Shown here: in pieces, positions 38,201 to 48,700 of the stretch
Position numbering within the stretch: position 1 is the stretch's first letter
How the letters are laid out: each line of letters opens with the position of its first letter
Assembly (NCBI GenBank): GCA_947044365.1
Contig: OX345636.1
Span: 29,864,466-29,928,465 of the forward strand
DNA length: 64,000 nucleotides
Source of the DNA: Petrosia ficiformis
Taxonomy: Eukaryota; Porifera; Demospongiae; Haplosclerida; Petrosiidae
Reading direction: 5' to 3'
The notes under the pieces: model-generated
What the model saw: only the letters and a program-made list of their open reading frames with translations
What the model was told of the DNA's origin: nothing
Database searches by the model: none
Position numbers and translations under genes: made by a program

Positions 38201-41200
38201 ACAAACATTAAACCCTAAACCCTAAACCCTAAGCAATAAACCCTAAACCCAAAACACTAAATGCTAAACCCTAAAAGCTACACAATAAACCCTCTATTTG
38301 CTGAAATGTAATCTCTAGAAGAGCCGAATGCCAATTGCACTGGATGATCATTCAGGAAATAGACTGCTTGTGCTAGAGTGTGGATTAATTGGTACTAATA
38401 ATTATGATTTTTCTGGTTTTAAGGTAGCAGAAGTGAGAAGCCATACAATTACTCGTTAATGATGCCATAATGAAGCAAAACAGTGGGTTATACTGAGGTG
38501 TGTTTTTCTCAGCTTTAACAACCTGTATAGTTACTGTATAGCTACATGTATGAAATTTAAACAGAGTAGTAAGACATGTGGCTGAACAATTCTATGAAGT
38601 GATTTATCGATACTGCTGTGTTCTTTGGAGATATGTGGAGATGCATGTTGACTATTCATGATACATGTATCTTTGGAGCAGGACGAGATATAAAAAAACA
38701 CCTTTAGATCCTGGTAGGTTATTCATGTACAGTGCACAGTGATTTTCAAATCTCTATTTTGTATACTTAGTACAGAATATTGAGGTGGGTTATCCTTGTG
38801 CTTGTAACTCTTGAATGCAACTCACCATCAATAAACAACAGTAAAATAATTGTATTTAATTAAATTTAAAACATAAAACATACTACGAATATCATTAACA
38901 CTACAGTAATGCTGGGCGTAAACAGTTGCAGACACCTTGTCATCAATTCCTAAGTCAGTAACAATCTCAAAACCTTCTCAAATGTATATAAATTAAAGAA
39001 ATACATTATTCAACCATAATACTCAGCTCATTGTTAAATTTCCATTAATTTTAATAGTTAATTAATTGACTAATCATGACTATTAAGCTGGGTGGGCTAC
39101 AAATATAGAAAATTTCCAATTTTCATATCCTGCAAATAGCATGTTGTGCATCAATGTGCAATAGTGATGATAAAGTTATATTGACACTGCAGAAACTACA
39201 ATGATATAATATATCATGGAAGAAAATATCATGACATTACCCATAAAATATCATGATATTACCCATAAAATATCATGATAATACCCAACTCTAAGTCTCT
39301 AATTACAATCATCCATGGATCAATAGATAGCCTTACACTAGTGTAAGTTATATTTCATGAAATCATACAATCATTAAAATTTGTTCATCAATGATGGTCA
39401 GTACTAGTCTTTGTTTATCAATTATTTATGCATTCTTTTTCACTTACAAATGATGTCTATTCTCTATTTCACTTACAGCACTGTCTGCAGTCTGTCACTC
39501 TCAACCATTCAGTATTCCAATGCCTATCTCAGTATATACAATGGCTTTAATATTAATAATTATTATATTCATTATTATAAGAATGTATTTGCTCACAAAC
39601 GTTATTACTAAGCAAATGCAACAAGCACTTTCAGCTTCCATGTTCCGAGTACACAAATATGCATGCATAATTAATTCCACGTGGCTCCACCAATGAATAT
39701 ACACTTATGAAAATGGCGTCCAATTCAAGATCAAATCTTTGTAGTTGTCAAGACTCTCTTCTTTCATAGTATCTGAGAATATCATCTCGATACTTGTAGA
39801 CCAGAATTTTTAACTATGAATGCGACTGGAATGGTGCTAGAATCATTGTGATAGTTCAACAAACAAAAAAATGATTTGTCTTAAAAAATAATCATAATAA
39901 TAATAATAATAATATGAAGCAGATTTTGCCAGTTTTGCCACTCGCCGGTTCTCTATCTTAACGACATTCTTTGGCCATCTAGATGGTGTTGGTAGTCATA
40001 AAAACACTAGATATGAATAGGTATGTGTGTATAAACCTATCTGTATATATGACCAGAGATTTCAGCTCATCACTTGCAATTGAGCGGCCATGTTTTTTCG
40101 GTGCCATCCCTACAGAGAGTACTACTGTACTCTCTGATACATAGGCACAACTACAAGTTGTGATCATCATTGAAGGTTAGTTTTTTTTGTGTATATCAAT
40201 TATTTATGAATTGATGATCGATCATTCTCTTGCCATCCCTTAATAGAGAGTACCATATCCTGTACTCCAATAATTAATTAACCTTTATAATCCAGGCTTT
40301 TATGGTTCGAACTATGTAAACTATCCTGTGTAAACAGGCTTTATATATACTATAGTGTATGTATATAGATATATATTATGTAACTATATGTATGTATATG
40401 TACATGCATCAGAAATACAAAGACTGTAACGGACAAGGACATACATAATATACATGTGTAATTAATGTACATGTATGTACTTACTTTGCAAATTAAATCT
40501 CTTGCTTTTGATGAGTCAACAAATACAAGGAAAATTCTGTAATCATCATTCTAAGATTGAAGAAATGAAAATGAACCAATGACTGTTATTATATATATTC
40601 ATCTCCATGTATATTCATTATCTTACTCACTGCATCGAAATAAGTTTGCAGATTTGTACATACACAATGTAGCTACAATATATTAATTAGGAGGTTAATT
40701 GATAATTTATAACTTTATCAAACTCATATTAAAAAAAATCGGATCAGTCAATTTAATAAAGGCATCTTATTTGTGTGATCATTGAACTTTAATAACATGA
40801 TAAACAAGATACATGTACATGCATAACTATACTGATGACTTTATTTCCTCTAAAACTCAACAAGATGTTATAGTTATTTGGTTTCCTATTCTGCTTATAT
40901 TTTAGAATTTTTACCAGTTCTTGTATAATTAATGCAATGTGTTTTAAATTGGAGTTTCTTCTTGTCTGCTGTAGCTAAAGCATGTGTTCACTTCTGCACC
41001 GCACATATTACTTGACCAAGCCCAATTTAAAGTAGAAAACGCATATGCGACAAAAACAATTATGTAAATATTATATGTACATTAAACCCTGTGCAAGAAA
41101 ATTATAGGCCATAAAAAGAGAGTTTTGACTAAAATGTCTAATTAAGCTGTAAGCACTTCATCTTTTGCAGTAATATTAATGTACATGCAAATGTACATAA

Positions 41201-44070
41201 GTAAAAGTCACCATACCGAAGTAAATGTAGTCCTGAATACATGTGCGTTCAATCGTGTTTGGAAACTAACCTTCATTTGTTGGAGATAAACAGTAGGATC
41301 ACTATGATATGTGCCAAAATAGCGTATTTCCATACTGACATTTCTTGTAGCAAGTTCAACAAAATCTTCTGCAGCCTAAATGCATATATAAAAATGTGAT
41401 AGATATACTTTGATGTATAAATGGGGGATCAATAGTAAAGACAACTAAAATACATGTTGACATTCATGATGACCTCTTATACAGTATGTACATGTACTAT
41501 AATGTATAGGCCTGTAGGTAGAGGGGAGAGTTCTTACAAACTAAATTATTTTATTTCTAGACTGTGATTAGAATGGCAGAGACATCTGGTTTATAGGATG
41601 TGAGAATAGGCCATGCTTACTGTTTAATCAATTTCCTGACTACAAACAATCAATATTCCACACAAGAGCCCTGGCATCATGAGACACATTTCATTGCTCA
41701 GAAAAATGTTCATAACTTTAGTTTGGAAGAACAAACAATTGTTGTACTCCTTGTGTTCTTTCTTTATTTGTATATGCTAAATTTCAATCCATTGCTTCAT
41801 TATTGAGATACAGTGTGTATAATCATGTATTTAACTTAATGACATGAAGCTAAACATACTTTGCAATGTTTGCATACACACGTAATGTCATCACAACCTA
41901 ATTTAATTTTGAGGTTACTGTGAATGTATTAATCAAAATACCTGAGAATCAGCAAGTTCATCAGATGATAAAACAGCAACTCTTCTCCACTGAAAATCAG
42001 ATAATAATTGTAGCTTTACTCCACTGAAGAATGACATAGAAGGTATTGTTGAGTAAAAATATGGATATCTATCCTTGTTTTGGGATAAATAATCAGAAGA
42101 TGTGTAAGCAATCTGAAAGAAAGAGAGGGAATTGTATTACACATAAGAGTAATTGGATATATATTACACATAGAGTAATTAGATATGTGTTTGTCATGAA
42201 TCAATGGAAAGTGTGGATTGAATAGCAGTAAAGGAAGGTTCCAAGAAGTTACCATTCTGTAGAAATTCAGGCAATGCATCATTAATCTGATGTGTAAATG
42301 CACTTCCTGTTCAGATCCACCATGACCAAGACCACGAAAAAGTTTTGAAATAAAGCCTTACTTCACTCAGACTTATACGCCTTGAAACTAAATAATTCTG
42401 ATGAGATTCACTGGTACTGTTCCCAGTTTTACCTACCTACATGTACATCTGGTGATTCTGTAGTCTGTAGTACTGTAATGTTTTGGTCATGCTTATTTGG
42501 AGTGTCAGGTAATTTACAGAATTTCCTTTCAGTCAATCATAATGTACAAGTGACTTATATTTATTTCTGATTGCAAATGCAGTGTTGAACTACATTTCAT
42601 AGTATTACATGTATACATGTATACATGTAAGTGAAAATAATTATGTTATGATCTCATTTGTTATAGTCATAATATTGAAATAGTTTTTCTAAAATCACTG
42701 TTACCTATAGACATAAACTACAACTTTAAACTATGGGGAATTCTAAACTCAACAAACACTTAGTATTAATACAAACTGTTGACAAAATAATTATATACCA
42801 TTGTATAGCAACATACATAGAGGGCAGAACAAACCAATGCCCAAAAATTGCTTTTCTTAACAACCCTATGTTCCAGATGAGGTTTTAATTCCAACATTTT
42901 TATGCAGTGTGATCAGCCAGAAAGTTCGTAAATTTATGTGAGGTTTAATTTTAGTTTTTGAATATGTAACTGGCTTAAAATTCAATTTCATATACAACTT
43001 GTGATATCATTTTCAAATACTTGGCAATATCTCCATGTACTCAAGATACAAAACAAGGATTTACATTATGGTTTCTTGGCTTGTAGTAAAATAAGTTTCT
43101 CATTAGCTATTGCCCCACATAGGTGGAGAGGAGGGTTACTATAATTAAATTATAAGCCACAAAATTGACATACTTCATATACTCTTGTTAGGACTGGAGT
43201 GTAATTCATAGATATATAATTATTGTACAGTAAACTATCTGCAATTATATATTCTATTATAAATAATGCTTATCACAATTCACATTTGTGGTGAGAATTC
43301 TGCACCACAAATGCATTTATTGTGATGTAATTATATAATAACTCACAATTACATATGACTTGCTTCTAAGGTAACTAATGAAATTCATACTCTAATCACA
43401 TTTTTCACACTTCATATTAAAGAGATGAAACAAGTATGCAGTCACAAAGGAGAGAACAGAATGGCCAGGTAAGAGTTTACTTGTTAGTTGGTTTGATTAA
43501 ATTTAGATTGACAACATGTATGTGTGAGTCAGTCCAAGATCCAAACTTATATAGTCCTAATAACTCAAGTGGCAGCTAGAAGCAGAAATGCAGGGCAGCA
43601 GCCTCTGGTACACCAGAGACAAATATCACTACTTTACCATAAAAGGTATTACAGCTGTTACAAAATAAATTATATGAGGGAAGCAAAGTACCAGAAGTGT
43701 AAACTTCAAACAGAAGTACCAAAATACTCATACAATTTAAGTTATGATCTATTGAGAAAAATAATATCTTTTATTAAGGAAGAGGAAATCTTAAAAAGTA
43801 AAGAAGAAGTATCAATGTAAGGTAAACGTCCTGTACAATTGAACAGCTTCATAAGGATGCATTTAACATAACTATCATTTTAAAGACACAAGTAATACTA
43901 ATATTACTATACCGTTATTAGCTGAAGATGTTGTTGGGTTAAAAAGTTTATGATTTCTGATAGTCCTGTATCATAAGGACTGAGGACACCTGCATATTTA
44001 TCATTCTTTAAATTTTCTACCAAAGAAAATATACCTTCCTCAATGGTCTCCTGAGAATGTAGAAAAGCAA

Positions 44071-44103
<33 letters not shown>

Positions 44104-45063
44104 GAGAGAGAGAATATGTATGCCTGCACATACACGTATTCCCAATATTCACATAGATAACAGGTTTTGCAATGCATAACAGTTGTTAACCCATACATTG
44201 CCATGACCCAGACATGATCACAATAATTATTGTTATCATTATTCATCATCGGTAACAATTTACATACCTAGAGTTCAACAGAGAGTTTCAATCTTGGCTT
44301 CATTGCGCTAATAGAGAATTCATGATTATACCGAATTTACAGCTCTGTTGTAACTCCCCAACACAACAGTTACACTCACCCAACCAGGGTTAGGTGGATG
44401 ATGAGAACAGTGTATCTCATTGCAATGTATACTAAATGACGGTTGCTTTATACACATTATAGTTTTCATTGTTCATTAGAAAACAATGAACCTTTAACAA
44501 TAATTGCAAACTTAACAAAGGCTAACAACTTGAAATTATTTCAATATAAGGAGACATTGATGATGACAGTTTCAGGAACAGAAAAAGGAAACATTATGAG
44601 TGATGACCTTATTCTTCCTTATAAGGGTTCCAAAATAACATAATTATATATAATTATTATATATATATACTTAATTATAACATATAAAAAACATATATAT
44701 ATAATATCAACTTACAGGGGCAATTGATCGCAAAAAAATTTGAAAACAATAATTTGCAAATAGATATAACTCTTCAAATTGTCTCAAACGTTCTTTTGCT
44801 TGATCAGCAGCAATATGGATAAAAGCATCACATCCTTCAAAGCTAGGAAAGGATTTGGTAAAAGCACAAGGATAGAAGGAGGGTACCACTAATCTAGTGA
44901 ATAAACCACAAGGACAAACATCACAACTCTCTGGGAACAGATCACAAAGCAAAGGTGTCTCGATATTTGTGTTTCCACTTTCCAAACCAGAAAACTCCCC
45001 TTCATCAGTACTTTCTAAATGACTAGGTAATAATAACAAACACAGTAATATGTATCCCAACAT
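20233..45063 (-). CDS. Class C GPCR, metabotropic GABA-B-like receptor
   Basis: About 18 exons (high to low): 45063-44716, 44050-43913, 42112-41942, 41375-41271, about 40550-40485, 36708-36588, 35335-35220, 33674-33363, 32419-32359, 30500-30315, 30095-29927, 29009-28856, 27333-27226, 24319-24182, 22541-22194, about 22012-21940 (uncertain), 21565-21462 and 20403-20233. Phases join to about 960 residues. The order is a signal peptide (MLGYILLCLLLLPSHL), a cysteine-rich lead and a bilobed Venus-flytrap ectodomain (YAGVLSPYDTGL; DFQWRRVAVLSSDEL; NYAYDAVIVYSEL). Seven membrane helices follow, starting near residue 565, with a TM3 cysteine (AVCELNKW), an ECL2 cysteine (ISCNSEH) and a TM7 ending in the class C PK motif. 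No nine-cysteine domain lies before TM1, which favours the GABA-B type. The tail has a charged coiled-coil segment (EELSVRFEEKKEKIDILRIK). The ligand is unknown. Exon 16 is weakest. Introns are packed with transposons. Confidence 0.88.
21165..21262. mobile_element. Palindromic MITE, TGCATTCATT family (full copy)
   Basis: AATGAATGC at the left and GCATTCATT at the right enclose AACCCTCACCACTGT and ACAGTGGTGAGGTTTCTG, giving a hairpin of about 95 bp. Shorter relatives (GGTGAGRATTCTGCAC, then GTGCATTCATT) lie near 20045, 28168, 32290, 34195 and 43277. Confidence 0.7.
23637..23842. repeat. 41-bp tandem minisatellite, five copies
   Basis: The unit CAGTTGTACACTCCTTATCC plus ACCTTTAGCAGGGTTCATGTG is repeated five times, nearly identical except in the first copy. 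It is preceded by three copies of GCACGTATTTTAT (about 23550-23590). It lies in a receptor intron. Confidence 0.95.
24359..24817. mobile_element. MITE copy, CCCTATGATTGCTTT family, diverged
   Basis: The left end (TCTTTATGATTGCTGACCAA) and right end (GGAAAGCAATCATAGGATGG) match the termini of the elements at 32690 and 35986. The interior is different, suggesting internal replacement or insertion. Confidence 0.5.
25443..26275. repeat. Array of four about 240-bp tandem units
   Basis: The repeated unit carries TGTACTTTAAACATGTAAATC, TGTGCTGACTTTTCAAATATC, a TACAAATTCATGTACATAT block, AATGAGCTTGTTGTTTTCGC and GGAATTGGAATACTAATAAT. Copies begin near 25443, 25700, 25950 and 26205. The fourth is broken by the insertion that starts at 26288, and a partial reversed copy follows at about 27055-27145. 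Confidence 0.8.
26288..27046. mobile_element. Dispersed element with CTCGCCGCGTAGC end
   Basis: It interrupts the fourth 240-bp unit. The left end is GC-rich (CCCTCGCCGCGTAGCATAGG) followed by a GTCTGTGTGTCTGTCTGTCT run. The right end reads CATAGGCGAGGGTCCCGTCC. A related end lies in opposite orientation near 28625-28685 (CACACAGACACACACACACA, then CCTCCGCCTACGCGCTTGGG). No transposase was seen. Confidence 0.55.
27340..28850. other. Receptor intron between exons 13 and 12
   Basis: AT-rich intron. A repeat patch at about 28168-28260 belongs to the TGCATTCATT family, and about 28420-28700 resembles the element at 26288. The open frames there are not accepted as genes. Confidence 0.4.
29684..29757 (+). 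tRNA. tRNA-like gene, anticodon GGA, short variable loop
   Basis: A 74-nt cloverleaf. The acceptor stem GCCTTGG pairs with CTGAGGC, with two G-T wobbles. The D arm is GCTCAGTTGGTAAGAGC (A box), the anticodon stem TCTGT/GCAGA has loop CTGGAGT, the variable loop is GTGTC, and the T arm is GTGGGTTCGAATCCCAC (B box). A T6 run 6 nt downstream is a pol III stop. The anticodon GGA reads serine UCC, yet serine tRNAs have a long variable arm and this one does not. It could be a tRNA pseudogene, a tRNA-derived SINE head, or a class I tRNA with a changed anticodon. It lies in a receptor intron on the opposite strand. Confidence 0.65.
29791..29818. repeat. TTTC microsatellite
   Basis: About six TTTC tetramers just after the tRNA-like gene. 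Confidence 0.9.
31206..32232. mobile_element. piggyBac-like non-autonomous element, TTAA flanks
   Basis: Flanked by TTAA on both sides (31206-31209 and 32229-32232). Ends are CCGATTAACTGCC and GGCTGTTAATCGG, imperfectly inverted. The left subterminal region holds two copies of the 16-bp palindrome GACGCCAATTGGCGTC spaced about 45 bp apart. The right subterminal region has GACGC/GCGTC-like pieces. TTAA duplication with subterminal palindromes is characteristic of piggyBac elements. A 73-codon frame at 31939-32160 is probably a transposase remnant or chance. It is about 1 kb, too short for a working transposase. Confidence 0.75.
32690..33165. mobile_element. MITE, CCCTATGATTGCTTT family
   Basis: Terminal inverted repeats (ATCCCTATATTTGCTTTGTG and GGAAAGCAATTATAGGGATGG) enclose a body with ACGCCATTAATTGACCGAGCC and CAACTTCCTTAACTACATAT motifs shared with the copy at 35986-36312. 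It is not coding. Confidence 0.75.
35354..35835. repeat. 159-bp tandem repeat, three copies
   Basis: Copies start at 35354, 35513 and 35672. They share ACTACATAATGAAATATGCT, CTAAATAGAGGAGAGACATG and CTACTAGGATCTCCATTTAC. Copies 1 and 2 are nearly identical and copy 3 is more diverged at its end. The array begins within 20 bp of the splice acceptor of receptor exon 7 (35335). Confidence 0.95.
35986..36312. mobile_element. MITE, CCCTATGATTGCTTT family
   Basis: Ends TATCCCTATGATTGGTTTGT and GGAAAGCAATCATAGGGATGG are inverted copies. The body matches the copy at 32690-33165. Partial copies occur at about 2151-2220, 36800-36850 and 40960-41105. Confidence 0.8.
36951..37460. mobile_element. 510-bp element with about 75-bp inverted ends
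   Basis: The left arm TTGAATTTGATTATTTGATTC...GTGACTGATACACTATA is mirrored by the right arm TATAGTGTATCAGTTACCACG-like...GAATCAAATTCAA. The arms share TGTTCCAATTTTAGGGTGAATTCA. The interior has only a chance frame. It lies in the intron between receptor exons 6 and 5. Confidence 0.8.
38175..38295. repeat. Telomere-like (CCCTAAA) heptamer tract
   Basis: Degenerate tandem heptamers, including ACCCTAAACCCTAAACCCTA, amid variants such as CACTAAA and CAATAAA. The period is seven rather than the six of the animal TTAGGG repeat. Confidence 0.7.
39228..39292. repeat. 22-bp tandem repeat, three copies
   Basis: AATATCATGAYATTACCCAT plus AA is repeated three times in a receptor intron. Confidence 0.8.
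40025..40145. mobile_element. Dispersed repeat, AGAGAGTACTACTGTACTCTCT family, copy 1
   Basis: GAGATTTCAGCTCATCACTT, CGGCCATGTTTTTTCGGTGC and the palindrome AGAGAGTACTACTGTACTCTCT are shared, in reverse orientation, with 59950-60066. Confidence 0.7.
42310..43910. other. Receptor intron between exons 3 and 2
   Basis: No exon seen. It contains a TGCATTCATT-family remnant at about 43277-43325 and otherwise AT-rich sequence. Confidence 0.4.
44070..44114. repeat. GA microsatellite
   Basis: (GA)n with one GG interruption, 20 bp upstream of the acceptor of receptor exon 2. In the transcript it reads as a CT tract, so it forms the polypyrimidine region. Confidence 0.95.
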
Positions 45064-45741
45064 TTCTGGTGCTTAAAATGACGAGATCTTTGAAGGATTA
45101 TTCTATTTCAGCAAGAATCTGTGTACTAAGCATAATGGATATACACTTCCTTAATCATTGTGGCGGTTTTAGGAACCGTTTTACACGCGTGACTACACGT
45201 CATTGGAATTAATTAATTAACTTGATCAATCGTTAAGTGCTGAGTCAACTGCAACAGGTCAAATCAAAATGCTGTGAGATTGAGAAAGCGTTTAAAATTT
45301 AAAACAATTTTGAACATTAATTAAGATATTTACGGAATACGTGTACTATGGGCTACCGGCCAAGTACAAGTGTAGGGCTTGCCCCAATAATAATCATAAC
45401 TGATGACAGCTGTTATTAATTGATTTAATTCGCTACAACAGGTGAACAGGTACAGAGTCTACAGACTCATTGTTGCTCATCCCCAGCCATTGTCAACAAA
45501 TTATGACAAAGAAACTGTGAACGAGTACATTTTCATATTGTTTTATTTGTTTAAAACTTGGGCTTTATGCTATTGTAGCCAATCCTCGTGTTGCTTAAGG
45601 AGCTAACATTGCCGCCATCTTTACAGAAATGTATCTAGAAAATCAGATCAAAAAAGGAAACTCATAATTATTGCTTAAATCACCTATTATTATTACAATG
45701 ATAAAGTTTAATAAGAACAGTGCTTGCAAATTGTAATATAA

Positions 45742-48700
45742 TTAAGTCTTGATTTTATCTTGACGGTGTGAACGAAATAGCTTTCTAATCAGATATACTT
45801 GTAGTATACCAACTCCTAACATCACCACACAATTAACAGTAGACCATGACATTACACGTGAGTTACTACTTTCTAGTGAATAACGATGTCTTGCCTCTCG
45901 TGCTCTGAAAAACTGTTGACTCAGTGCTACTTTGTTCAAATTTTGAGATAAGCTTGAAAGAATTTTCTGTATGAATTGAAAAGAAGCAACAATGTGAGAG
46001 AAAGAATAATCAAGGTTTCGATTTGGGGTGTGGAGGCATTACCCACCCCCACCCCCCCCCCCCCCCCCCCACACACAGGTAGAGTTTTGCCCTGCCTTGG
46101 AGTTTGCCAATATGCATACTACGATAACCCTGGTATGTCACCCTCCCCTAACACCCCCAAAAAAGTATTTCAAATTCACATTTTGTCTCTCCCTGACGAA
46201 CTTTTCTAAATGAAAGCCTGATAATGATTAAAAACAAATACCATGTAACACTAAACTCATGATTACTACTCCAGACATGGGGTCAATTACATATATTATG
46301 GAATGTAATTACTATTACTATTAGTCTATTACCTTAAAAATCAGTACACTATATTACTATTACTATTACCTTAAAAATCAGTATAATTATTACTATTACT
46401 ATTATTACCCAAGTGAGCCAAGTTGGTGTTACTTTTATGGATTACTATAGCATTGAGAATTTTCTTTCATGTTTTAAACTTAATTATCATTTCTTGATAT
46501 TCTCAAAAACAGAATCAGTAAGTCTACACCAAAAACACTTTCTTCTAATACTAAAAAAGTATTTCTACTGGCTCTATTTTAAATGATCACACTACTTAAG
46601 GAGAATTATTACTGTTACCTCAATATAGAGATTGTATATTACAAAATTACTTGAATGTCAGTTTTTTAATTCCCTATTGCTGTTACTATTGCTATTATCT
46701 ACTACTAATACTCATGTCTGATTGTACAACTATGACACAAGTGAAAGCAGTGACTTTCAATGTCAGTTCTTTCATAGACATCAAATCTTAAATCTGAATC
46801 ACTGAGGTGGCAGCTCCTTCATTTGAATGAAAAGGCAGAATCATAAACTCTAATGGGCTGAAATTTTAACTTTTGAATCTCAAATTATTATTAATTTTAG
46901 TTGTGATGAAATGAGATTTCATATGCTTATGATGTTGTGTTTATCATCACAAATATAATGATACGAAACACCCTGCTTTAGTTACTCTACATATAATTAT
47001 ATTTGTGATGATATAACACAACATCAAAAGCATATGAAATCTCATTTCATCACAACTCTATTGTATGATTGTACCATGACATCCTTATAATTATTATAAG
47101 TATAAATCATACAAAAAAGTTTTAGTTAGCTAAATTAGCCAATTTTGATTTTAGTTCAGAGTTTTTGATAAGTTTTGAAACATGGGCCAAATTGACTCAA
47201 AAATGGTTAGTGTGTGCACCATTGGGAATACATATTGAGCCAATTAACAAACAGTTAATGCTGTTAGTGACAACATAATCATAATTAACTGTGCCACTGG
47301 CCACAAGAGAGAACTGTGCAGTGCCAAATAAGAAGCTCTTTGGGCCAATGGTGCACCATATAAGCTTATCAAAAACACTGTTTTAGTTACTTATAGTTAC
47401 TGCAGAATAATAATTATAGACCTGTAATTTAATTAGCCTTACTAAAAGATGTTTGAGTTACAGTTAGTTAACTAAATATCCTACAAGATCATTACCACTC
47501 CCATGCATATAATTCAAAATAGCAAAGACTTGCATCTATTTTTTGTGCTTGTAATTATGCTAAGGTTGGTTATACACAGAGTAAAAGGTCAAACAGAGGA
47601 TCAATCAATCAGTAAAAACCATATTGAAGTGCATAACTAGCTTCTGCAGTGCAATGCATGTCAAATACAGCATCTAGTTTGTTAACACTTATGAAGCTTG
47701 GTATGACTTGAGAACAGTTTGTTTACAAAAACACAAACTGATCAACAGTTCATTGCACTTTTTCGGAAATGACAGAAAAGCAGTGAGCTCAGGATATAGT
47801 GACACACCCACACACTCTTCTCCAAGCCAAGCTAGAAGGGTATGACTCTACCAGACAACTTCTCACTTCAGGGCTGTCTGTCTAGTCACATCAATTGAGC
47901 AATAAGAGACTGAAGGTGACATGTAAGTAGACTTTTAGCGAGAAGTGTAAAACTTATCACGTAACAATGTGCTTCATGAGATCAAAACAAACAACATGCA
48001 AGAAAGCATCCATTTATTCTGTATAAGATGCACTAGTATAGAATATTACAAAACTCTTGTCAACGAAAATGAAAGATAGGGATGTCACAAAAAATAAGCA
48101 AACAAGGTCAAAGTGGTACTAGGTACCAATCACTTAACTTCACATCAACCTACACCACTATATAGCAAAAGACAAAGATGTGTATTTATGTGGGATTATA
48201 TGGAAGTGGTTTTAGACCCTATGTTAAACTCCAACCTTGTTTGCTTACTTTTTTTTTTGATGTGCTTTCTTCTAAAATGAATCAGTTAGAGCCAGTAATT
48301 ACTCTTCCAGGATATAACAAATCTCAATTGCTTCTTGTACAAAATGGCTGAATGGCAAGCTTCTAAGGGCAATACATTTGCACAAAATTGTTTTATGACA
48401 ATTGGTCCTATTCTTTATAATATATTGTTATGGATGGTTGAGTATTTACCCTTAGATCTTGTACTGTCATATCCAAAATAATAGCATCATTACTCATTGT
48501 GTGAGGAAACAAGTCATCATCTTCATTATCACCTACATGTGTACATGAAAATAGACATCATAAATAAATGCATAGTGTATGTATTTAGTATGCATATATA
48601 CATGCACGTACTAGTGCTGGAGCGAATATCAGTGTTCTCGCCATGATTTAACATCCAAATGGTACAAGTAGCAGTGTGATTTGCATGCCAGTGAAAAATG

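Noticed and set aside
39411..39704. Frames on both strands near 39.5 kb
   Set aside because: AT-rich intron with no splice continuity with the receptor.
45976..46213. Proline-rich frames
   Set aside because: Translation of the poly-C tract.
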